Source: Natrinema sp. DC36
GTDB taxonomy: Archaea; Halobacteriota; Halobacteria; Halobacteriales; Natrialbaceae
NCBI RefSeq assembly: GCF_020405225.1
Contig: NZ_CP084472.1
Span: 62,001 to 126,000, forward strand
Length of the DNA stretch: 64,000 bases
Direction of reading: 5' to 3'
The notes below the pieces were generated by a model. The model was not told the DNA's origin, made no database searches, and was given only the letters and a program-made list of their open reading frames with translations. This document shows, in pieces, positions 57,546 to 64,000 of the stretch. Within the stretch, counting starts at the first letter, position 1. Each line of letters opens with the position of its first letter. The position numbers and the translations under genes are program-made.

Positions 57546-58870
57546 CGGTCGGCCCCTTGCGTACGGCGTTTCGTTCCGGCGATCGGTTCGGGGTCGCCCT
57601 CGAGTCGATCGTCGAACCGGTGGCAGGCGATCGGATGGTCGGCCGTCCCTGCTTCGAGCGCCGGTTCGGTCGTCTCGCAGGGTGTCTCGAAGTCCGACGC
57701 GAGCCGATCCCGTGCGGCCTCGAGATCGCCGTCAGCGGCGGCCTCGAGCGCGTCCGCGAGAGCGTCCTCCGCGTCCGGATCGGAGAGCTGGTGGGAGATC
57801 CCGTTGGCGTCCCGGATCGCCGCAGTGACATCCCGGCTGGCGTCGGGGCGCGGAAGGAGTGCCTCGAGTTCCGCGTCGGCGTCCGCCTCGGCGAGTTGCG
57901 TTCGGAGCGCCATGATCGAGCGGAACGAGTCCGTCTCGAGGTCGTACTCGGCGGGCGGGATGACCCGCGGACAGCGCGTGTGAAATCGACAACCAGATGG
58001 GGGATCGGTGGGGGAGGGAACTGCCCCCTCGAGGACGATCCGATCGCCCGCCCAGCAGGGATCGGGTTCGGGAATCGCCGACAGCAGCGCTTCGGTGTAG
58101 GGATGAGAGGGTGCGTCGAAGACCTCGGCGGTCGTCCCGGTTTCGACGAGTTCCCCGAGGTACATCACGGCCACCCGGTCGGCGATGTGCTCGACCACCG
58201 AGAGGTCGTGGGTGATGAGCAGGTACGAGAGCCCGAACTCCTCCTGGAGGTCGGAGAGCAAATTGAGGATCCCGGCCTGCACGGAGACGTCGAGCGAGGA
58301 GACCGGCTCGTCGCAGACGACGAACTCGGGTTCGACCGCGAGCGCGCGGGCGATGCCGATCCGCTGGCGCTGGCCGCCCGAGAACTCGTGGGGATACCGG
58401 CTCGCGTGGCCGGCCTGCAGTCCGACGGTCTCGAGCAGCTCCCGAACGCGCTCGTCGCGTTGATCCGGCGGGACAATGTCGTGAACCGTGAGCGCTTCGC
58501 CGACGATGTCGGCGACGGTCAGCTGCGGGTTGAGGCTGGCGAGGGGATCCTGGAAGACGTACTGAATCTCGGATCGCAGCGCCCGAAGTTCGGACCGGGA
58601 GCACTCGGTCAGTTCGGTGTCGCGGTAAGTGACCGAGCCCGCGGTGGGCTCGAGCAGCCGGGCGAGCGCCCGGCCGAGCGTCGTCTTGCCGCAGCCGCTC
58701 TCGCCGACCAGCCCGAGGGTTTCGCCTGCGCGGATCTCGAGGTCGACGCCGTCGACCGCCCGAACCGTCTCGTGCCGGCCGAGCAGTCGATCGAGAACGC
58801 CGTCGGCCGTCGTGTAGCGTTTCTCGAGCCCCTCGGCGCGAATCAGTGGCTCGTCGTCGGCTGCCGTCAC
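57542..58870 (-). CDS. oppF: oligopeptide/dipeptide ABC transporter ATPase OppF
   Basis: 442 residues. Walker [13 protein letters not shown] loop [14 protein letters not shown], signature [20 protein letters not shown], Walker [12 protein letters not shown]. Then the Opp/Dpp C-terminal motif with [13 protein letters not shown], the cysteine-rich site. A C-terminal extension of about 110 residues ([20 protein letters not shown] and on) exceeds the usual length of ~330 and is acidic and Ala-rich. It overlaps OppD by 4 bases at its start. Confidence 0.9.
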   Translation of the reverse strand: MTAADDEPLIRAEGLEKRYTTADGVLDRLLGRHETVRAVDGVDLEIRAGETLGLVGESGCGKTTLGRALARLLEPTAGSVTYRDTELTECSRSELRALRSEIQYVFQDPLASLNPQLTVADIVGEALTVHDIVPPDQRDERVRELLETVGLQAGHASRYPHEFSGGQRQRIGIARALAVEPEFVVCDEPVSSLDVSVQAGILNLLSDLQEEFGLSYLLITHDLSVVEHIADRVAVMYLGELVETGTTAEVFDAPSHPYTEALLSAIPEPDPCWAGDRIVLEGAVPSPTDPPSGCRFHTRCPRVIPPAEYDLETDSFRSIMALRTQLAEADADAELEALLPRPDASRDVTAAIRDANGISHQLSDPDAEDALADALEAAADGDLEAARDRLASDFETPCETTEPALEAGTADHPIACHRFDDRLEGDPEPIAGTKRRTQGADR

Positions 58871-59946
58871 CGAGACTCACCTGACGTCGTTCGCTCGTGA
58901 CAGTCGTCGTTCGCTCCGTCCCGCACCTGCACCTCGTAGTCCAGTCCGTCCTCGAGGTCGCCGGTGTACTCGAGACAGGCGGCGACGTGGGTTTCGGGGT
59001 CGCCGTCGTCCGGGGCTACGGACGCCGTCTCGACGAGCGGTGGGCGATGTCCGGCACAGACGGCCTCCGCGTACGGACAGCGCGGATGGAACCGGCAGCC
59101 GGTCGGCGGGTCGACGAGATCGGGCGTCGTTCCGGGGACGGTCGCGAGGCGCTCGCGGTCGTCGCCCAGCCGAGGGATCGAGGCTAGCAATCCGACGGTG
59201 TAGGGGTGTTTCGGGTCGTAGTATAGCTCCTCAACCGGGGCGCGTTCGACGATCTCTCCCGCGTACTGTACCAGCACCCGGTCGCAGATTTCGGCGACGA
59301 CGCCGAGATCGTGGGTGACCAGCTGGATCGCCGTCTCGGTCTCCTGGGCGAGGTCCGCGAGTAACTCGAGGATGCCGGCCTGGACCGTGACGTCGAGGTC
59401 GGTCGTCGGCTCGTCGCAGATGAGCAGGGCTGGATCGCAGGACAGCGCCATCGCGATGACGGCTCGCTGTCGCATCCCGCCGGAGAACTCGTGAGGGTAG
59501 TCCGAATACCGGGCGGCCGGGTCCGGGATCCCGACCCGCTCGAGGAGCGCGATCGCACGGTCGCGAGCCGTCTCGTCGGTGACGGCCTCGTGTGCGCGAA
59601 TCGCCTCCGATACCTGTTCGCCGACGGTGTAGACGGGGTTGAGCGCCGCGCCCGCGTCCTGGAAGACCATCGCGATCTCGTCGCCTCTGAGCCCTCGCAT
59701 CTCGTCGGCCGACAGCTCGAGGACGTCCCGTCCGCGAAAGCGGATCTCGCCGCCGACGATCTCGCCGGGGGATTCGATCAGGCGGAGTAACGCGAGGCTG
59801 GCGACGCTCTTGCCGGCCCCGCTCTCGCCGACGAGTCCGAGCGTCTCGCCCGCGCGGATTTCGTAACTGATGCCGTCGACCGCCCGGACGACGCCGTTTT
59901 CGGTATAGAACTGGACGACGAGATCCTCGACCTCGAGCAGCGCCAT
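58867..59946 (-). CDS. oppD: oligopeptide/dipeptide ABC transporter ATPase OppD
   Basis: 359 residues. Walker [13 protein letters not shown] loop [14 protein letters not shown], signature [20 protein letters not shown], Walker [20 protein letters not shown], and the C-terminal oligopeptide motif [20 protein letters not shown] (paired Cys). Normal length with a short acidic tail. It pairs with OppF to energise the permeases. Its start overlaps the last base of the OppC gene. Confidence 0.9.
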   Translation of the reverse strand: MALLEVEDLVVQFYTENGVVRAVDGISYEIRAGETLGLVGESGAGKSVASLALLRLIESPGEIVGGEIRFRGRDVLELSADEMRGLRGDEIAMVFQDAGAALNPVYTVGEQVSEAIRAHEAVTDETARDRAIALLERVGIPDPAARYSDYPHEFSGGMRQRAVIAMALSCDPALLICDEPTTDLDVTVQAGILELLADLAQETETAIQLVTHDLGVVAEICDRVLVQYAGEIVERAPVEELYYDPKHPYTVGLLASIPRLGDDRERLATVPGTTPDLVDPPTGCRFHPRCPYAEAVCAGHRPPLVETASVAPDDGDPETHVAACLEYTGDLEDGLDYEVQVRDGANDDCHERTTSGESR

Positions 59947-61070
59947 CAGCGCAGCCGCCTCCGTTCGTCGCTCGCGTCCCGGCGGGGATCGAGCGCGTCG
60001 TTGATCCCGTCACCGACGAGGTTGATCGCCAGCACGAACAGGAAAATCGCGAGCCCGGGGAAGACGGTGATGTGCCAGTGGCCCTGCACGAGCGAACTCC
60101 GGCCCTGCGAGAGCATCGCGCCCCACTCGGCGCTTCCGGGCTCGAGGCCGAGTCCGAGGAAGCCGAGCGCCGCCGCGGTGAGGACGACCGTGCCGACGTT
60201 GAGCGTCGCCTGGACGACGACTGGGGCGACGGCGTTCGGGACGACGTGTCTGCGGATGACCGTCCGGTCGGGCACGCCGAGCGCTCTCGCGGCCGTAACG
60301 TACTCGCGCTCCCGGACCGAGAGGACTTCGCCGCGTAACAGCCGAGCGTAGCCGATCCAGCCGGTGATAGCGAGGGCCAGCACGACCGTCCAGAAGCCGC
60401 CGCCCAGGATCGGTATCGGCTCGAGGATCGGGACGATCGCGATCGCCAGCACCAGAAACGGGAAGGCGTACAGTACGTCGACGAGCCGCATGATCGCCTC
60501 GTCGATCCAGCCGCCGAAATAGCCTGCGATCGCGCCGAGGGGGACGCCGACGCAAAGCGCCAGCGTGACGGCGACGAGCCCGATCCCCAGCGTGTACCGA
60601 CCGCCGACGAGGACCCGCGAGAGCTGGTCGCGGCCCGCCCAGTCCGTCCCGAACGGATGTGCTCGAGAAGGCGGCGCGTTCGCCGGGCCGACGAACATCG
60701 CGGACGGATCGTACGGTGCTATCGAAAACGGCTGGAGCGTGATCGTGACCGCCGACGTCGACACCTCGATCGGTCGGGCGAAGACGGCCAGCATCGCCAT
60801 TACGACGATCACGCCCAGTCCGGCCATCGCCGTTCGGTTCCGCCGGAACCGACGCCACGCGTCCTCGAGACGACGTCTCGGCCGATCGAGTTCTGTCTCT
60901 GTCTCTGTTGCGGTCTCCGCGGGCGTCGTCGAACTGGCGATGGGTCCCGTTGCTGTTGCATCGTCGGTATCGTCGGTTTCCCGATCACCCGCCTGCTGGT
61001 CCGCGACGGCGTCGTCGAAGCCGACGATGCGAATCCGACCGCGCTGGGTGGTGGGGTGTCGGTCGCTCAT
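59946..61070 (-). CDS. oppC: oligopeptide/dipeptide ABC transporter permease OppC
   Basis: 374 residues, six membrane helices after a cytoplasmic acidic head of about 85 residues (GIVADQQAGDRETDD-like region). Motifs: FGTDWAGRDQLSRVLVGGRY (DppC GTDxxGRD box), GVPLGAIAGYFGGWIDEAIM, and the EAA loop REREYVTAARALGVPDRTVI. The start is 3 bases after the oppB stop. The extended head is a haloarchaeal addition. Confidence 0.9.
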   Translation of the reverse strand: MSDRHPTTQRGRIRIVGFDDAVADQQAGDRETDDTDDATATGPIASSTTPAETATETETELDRPRRRLEDAWRRFRRNRTAMAGLGVIVVMAMLAVFARPIEVSTSAVTITLQPFSIAPYDPSAMFVGPANAPPSRAHPFGTDWAGRDQLSRVLVGGRYTLGIGLVAVTLALCVGVPLGAIAGYFGGWIDEAIMRLVDVLYAFPFLVLAIAIVPILEPIPILGGGFWTVVLALAITGWIGYARLLRGEVLSVREREYVTAARALGVPDRTVIRRHVVPNAVAPVVVQATLNVGTVVLTAAALGFLGLGLEPGSAEWGAMLSQGRSSLVQGHWHITVFPGLAIFLFVLAINLVGDGINDALDPRRDASDERRRLR

Positions 61071-61073
61071 TGG

Positions 61074-62021
61074 TCAGTATCGAATTCGCGGATCGAGGAT
61101 CGCGTAGACGACGTCGACGAGCAGGTTCGCGAACACGATCGCGACGCCGATAACGAGGACGGCCGCCTGGATGACGGTGTAGTCACGCCGGAGGATCGAC
61201 CGGACCAGCAGCCGCCCCATGCCCGGCCAGGAGAATATCTGTTCGACGACGACGGCACCGTCGACGAGAAAGGCGAGCTGGAGGCCGGCGACGGTGACGA
61301 CCGGAAGCAGGGCGTTTCGCAGGACGTGTTTCAGGATCACCGTTCGTTCGGAGAGCCCCTTCGCGCGTGCGGTCCGGACGTAGGCCGCCTCGAGTTCCTG
61401 ACGCATCGACGACCGCAACAGGCGGGTGATCAGCGCGGCCGAGGCGGTCCCGAGCGTGATCGTCGGCAGGAGCATGAACTTCGCCATCGCGAGGCTCGCG
61501 AGTGGCGCGTCTGGCGGGATAACGCGAAACCAGCCCAGCCGAACGCTGAAGACGAACAATAGGATGAGGCCGAGCCAGAAGTTCGGCGTCGCGATCCCGG
61601 CCAGCGCCGCGATCCGCCCGAGTTCGTCGGCCGGCTCGCCTTCCCTGACAGCGGCGACGATTCCCGTGGGAATCCCGACCGCGAGCGCGAGCAGCCACGC
61701 GGCCCCGCCGAGCGCGAGCGTCGCCGGGAGTCGCCGACCGATCGTCGCCGAGACGTCGCGACCGGTGATCGGCGACTCGCCGAACTCGAGGGTGGCCGCG
61801 TCGCCCAGCCACAGCACGTACTGTTTCCAGACCGGCTGGTCGAGGTGGTACTCGGCCCGGATCGACGCCTCGACCGCCGGGCTAACGTCCTGAAAACCGA
61901 TGATCGCGTCGACCGCGTCGCCCGGCAACAGGTGGACGAACGAAAAGGTCAGTGCGGTGACGCCGAAGAGGACCGGCGCGGTGACCAACAACCGCGTCCA
62001 GACGTATCGGCCGAGCGTCAT
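61074..62021 (-). CDS. oppB: oligopeptide/dipeptide ABC transporter permease OppB
   Basis: 315 residues, six membrane helices. DppB/OppB motifs: LLVTAPVLFGVTALTFSFVH at the N-terminus, LLPGDAVDAIIGFQDVSP, then the EAA loop AAYVRTARAKGLSERTVILK and LRNALLPVVTVAGLQLAFLV. It begins 21 bases after the binding-protein stop. Starts MTLGRYVWTRLL. Confidence 0.9.
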   Translation of the reverse strand: MTLGRYVWTRLLVTAPVLFGVTALTFSFVHLLPGDAVDAIIGFQDVSPAVEASIRAEYHLDQPVWKQYVLWLGDAATLEFGESPITGRDVSATIGRRLPATLALGGAAWLLALAVGIPTGIVAAVREGEPADELGRIAALAGIATPNFWLGLILLFVFSVRLGWFRVIPPDAPLASLAMAKFMLLPTITLGTASAALITRLLRSSMRQELEAAYVRTARAKGLSERTVILKHVLRNALLPVVTVAGLQLAFLVDGAVVVEQIFSWPGMGRLLVRSILRRDYTVIQAAVLVIGVAIVFANLLVDVVYAILDPRIRY

Positions 62022-62042
62022 TGGTGGGAGTAGAGTGTAACG

Positions 62043-63704
62043 TTAGTTCGGACGGACGTACTCGTCGGCGATCGTCTCCTGAAACGACTCGCTCGCGTAC
62101 TCCTCGAGCAGCGGTGAGACCGGCGTGTACGCCAGTTGGCCGATGCCGCGGTAGACGTTCTCGAGGATTCGTTCGCGCGGAAGCAACATGTTACAGCCGC
62201 GACGGACCGACCGCTCGGAAAACGGCGCGCGGTAGGTGGGGTAGATCACCATATCGAAGCCGCCGCCGACGTGGCGCCCGACACCGTAGGCCGCGTCGCT
62301 CTCGAAATCGGCGACGCTCGCCGACGGCACGCCGTAACTGAAGTGGATGTTCCCGGCCTCGAGTGCGCCCTGTCGGGACGACTTCTCGGTGATAATCTCG
62401 AGCGTGACGGTTTCGATCGGTGCCGTCTCGGGGACCGCTTTGTTCCCCTCGAACCAGTGATCGTCGAAGCGCTCCATTCGCCAGTGGTTGTCGCTCTCGT
62501 GTTCGACGAACCGGTAGGGACCGGTTCCAACGGGCTCCGACTCGAGGTCGTGTTCGCCGTCGATCACCGCCATCGGAACGATCGAGACGTTGAACAGCGC
62601 GCTCTCGAAGGGGCCGTACTCCCGCGAGCAACTGATCTCGATCGTCTCGTCGTCGACGACTTCGCTGGTCTCGTACCAGTCGTAGACGTCGTTCTCTCGC
62701 GGCGTTCCCTCGTAGCGCTCGAGCGAGCCTCTGACGTGGGCCGCAGTGAGCTCTTCGCCGTTGTGGAACCGGACGCCCTCGCGGAGGGTGAATCGATACG
62801 TCATCCCGTCGCCTCCCCCGTCGTCGATCCGTTCCCAGTCGGTGGCGAGCATCGGTCGAATCTCGCCGTCGAAGTCGACGCCGACGAGTTGCTCGTAAAG
62901 CAGCGCCGTCGCCTGACTGGAGACGGTCCCGTTTATCGTGACGGGATCGTAGTTCGTGACGTCGCTCCCGAGGTCGCCGACGAACTCGGACCCCTCTTCG
63001 AGTTCGGTGTAGACCCCGGCCCAGGGCGCGTATATCGCGTAGTACGTCCCCGGCCGAAGCGGATACGTCTCCCAACCGCTGACGACGTCGCCGTCCCAGA
63101 CGTGAGTCGCTTCGCTGAAGCGAACGAACGACGCCGGCGAGTCGGCGACCAGTTTCTCCTGCAGGTTTCGGTAGATCTCGACGCGGTCCTCCTGATTGGT
63201 TTCGGTGAGACCGGCGTTGATATACTCGTCGACGGTCTCATCGGAGTAGTGGCCGACGTTGGATCCGTTCGGCGTGTGATCGTCCGAGTGAAAGAGCATG
63301 TCGACGTAGTTGCTCGGATCCCAGCCGCCGGTCCAGCTCGAGACGAACATGGCGTTTTCATTTTGCTCGGCCGCGGCGAACATCATATCGACGTGGGAGC
63401 CGAAATCCTGAGAGGTGATCGAGATGTCGAAAAAGCCGGTCCCGTTGAGTTCGCTCCGGAGAAGCTGTGCGAACTTGTTTCGTTCCTCGTCTTCGGTAAT
63501 AGCGATCGTGGTTTCGAACGGCGGCTCGACGTCCGCCGCCTCGAACCCCTCCTGTATCAGCTCCTCGGCTGGGCCGTCGGCCGTGACGCTGTTGGATCTG
63601 ATACAGCCAGCGAGTCCCGCGATCCCGGCCGCCCCCGCACGCTTCAGGAGTGAACGCCGTCGCAGACGACCGCGTTCACTCGGCCCGACACTATTCCCTG
63701 ACAT
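62043..63704 (-). CDS. oppA: oligopeptide/dipeptide ABC transporter substrate-binding lipoprotein
   Basis: 553 residues. A Tat signal (RLRRRSLLKRAGAAGIAGLA) and lipobox LAGC near residue 35 anchor it outside the membrane. The SBP_bac_5 fold is read from YRFTLREGVRFHNGEELTAA (the classic RxGVxFHxGEx motif), then SVRRGCNMLLPRERILENVY near the end. The order of the segments looks unusual: a stretch with the end-like part (SSWTGGWDPSNYVDMLFHSD; YINAGLTETNQEDRVEIYRN) lies before the start-like part (ATALLYEQLVGVDFDGEIRP). This is a possible circular permutation. A TATA-like GAATATG lies about 28 nt upstream. First gene of the operon. Confidence 0.85.
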   Translation of the reverse strand: MSGNSVGPSERGRLRRRSLLKRAGAAGIAGLAGCIRSNSVTADGPAEELIQEGFEAADVEPPFETTIAITEDEERNKFAQLLRSELNGTGFFDISITSQDFGSHVDMMFAAAEQNENAMFVSSWTGGWDPSNYVDMLFHSDDHTPNGSNVGHYSDETVDEYINAGLTETNQEDRVEIYRNLQEKLVADSPASFVRFSEATHVWDGDVVSGWETYPLRPGTYYAIYAPWAGVYTELEEGSEFVGDLGSDVTNYDPVTINGTVSSQATALLYEQLVGVDFDGEIRPMLATDWERIDDGGGDGMTYRFTLREGVRFHNGEELTAAHVRGSLERYEGTPRENDVYDWYETSEVVDDETIEISCSREYGPFESALFNVSIVPMAVIDGEHDLESEPVGTGPYRFVEHESDNHWRMERFDDHWFEGNKAVPETAPIETVTLEIITEKSSRQGALEAGNIHFSYGVPSASVADFESDAAYGVGRHVGGGFDMVIYPTYRAPFSERSVRRGCNMLLPRERILENVYRGIGQLAYTPVSPLLEEYASESFQETIADEYVRPN

Positions 63705-63933
63705 AGTCGTAGAGTTCTGATCCTGCGAACATATTCCTTGTGTTGGCTAGACACGGAACGGCTCGAAATCCCCGAACGCGAGTCCCAATCCCGGCCGCAA
63801 TCTGTTGACCGGTCGTCGATATCGCGATTCGCCGGACCGTCGCGGGTGATCGGACGAAGACAGCGGGACACGTCCCTCGGTTCCGGTCAATTCGTGTGAT
63901 AGGCCGTTCGACGACCCGCCCGCCGGCGATCGC

Positions 63934-64000
63934 TTACTGATCGCCTTCCTCGTCGACGATGACGACCTCGCCGTCGACGACGTCGACGTTGATTAGCGTC
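63934..64000 (-). CDS. unidentified gene, C-terminal end (runs off window)
   Basis: The minus strand reads TLINVDVVDGEVVIVDEEGD then Q and TAA. The composition is acidic and beta-rich, as expected for a haloarchaeal C-terminus. Only 21 residues are inside the window, so the product cannot be named. It lies 229 bases upstream of the peptide-transporter operon on the same strand. Confidence 0.45.
   Translation of the reverse strand, partial: TLINVDVVDGEVVIVDEEGDQ

Overview
This 64 kb window comes from a haloarchaeon (class Halobacteria). The DNA is GC-rich and the proteins are strongly acidic. Twin-arginine signals are followed by lipoboxes, TATA boxes lie about 27-30 nt before start codons (leaderless mRNAs), and there is an archaeal translation operon (L44e, S27e, eIF2-alpha, Nop10). 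SMC/ScpA, archaeosortase A, GatB and an initiator tRNA-Met with the archaeal/eukaryal layout are also present. The frequent CTCGAG words would fit Natrialbales-type genomes, but the genus cannot be fixed from this alone. The window looks chromosomal: no rRNA, CRISPR array, transposase or replication origin was seen.

Layout. 1-5.6 kb: the end of an alpha/beta hydrolase, a PspA/IM30 homologue, a small wHTH protein, a lipoprotein, two tandem paralogous membrane proteins, a 44-aa zinc ribbon and a P-loop kinase. 5.6-10.2 kb: a Tat-exported protein, then a tightly coupled DUF1611 protein plus enolase-superfamily epimerase pair that resembles the bacterial DgcN/DgcA D-glutamate pathway, with a divergent MFS transporter. 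10.3-15.1 kb: small zinc protein, Vms1-type (VLRF1) release factor, DUF5802 protein, secreted coiled-coil protein, ArsR-type regulator, and two membrane proteins that share a symmetric bidirectional TATA box. 15.1-25.7 kb: PEP synthase, PhzF protein, a lipoprotein hydrolase lacking its nucleophile serine, ThiC, a phosphoribosyltransferase, a MATE exporter and MTA phosphorylase.

25.8-32.2 kb: a TumE-like toxin/HTH antitoxin pair and the chromosome-organisation operon (small coiled-coil protein, SMC, ScpA). 32.5-38.3 kb: a five-PAS cytosolic histidine kinase, an acyl-CoA synthetase with a possible upstream small ORF, and a VapBC pair. 38.4-46.1 kb: gatB, whose 3' end is duplicated around two hairpins, a metallo-beta-lactamase protein, and a complete branched-chain amino-acid (Liv) ABC transporter. 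46.2-53.2 kb: thioesterase, small membrane proteins, an FAD amine-oxidase-like protein, archaeosortase A with an SbcD-like phosphoesterase, and two wHTH regulators.

53.2-56.9 kb: the translation/rRNA-modification operon, an HAH_0734 protein, a GtrA protein and the initiator tRNA, which is followed by a remnant repeat of its own 3' end that looks like an integration scar. 57-63.7 kb: a complete dipeptide/oligopeptide ABC transporter. The last 67 bases hold the 3' end of another gene.

Functionally, most genes are core metabolism, translation, chromosome segregation or nutrient uptake. The most unusual items are the DgcN/DgcA-like module, the gatB duplication, the tRNA-associated scar, the symmetric promoter, the stop-codon-spanning 21-bp repeats and the toxin-antitoxin pair. 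All family names come from motif recognition by eye; no database search was run.
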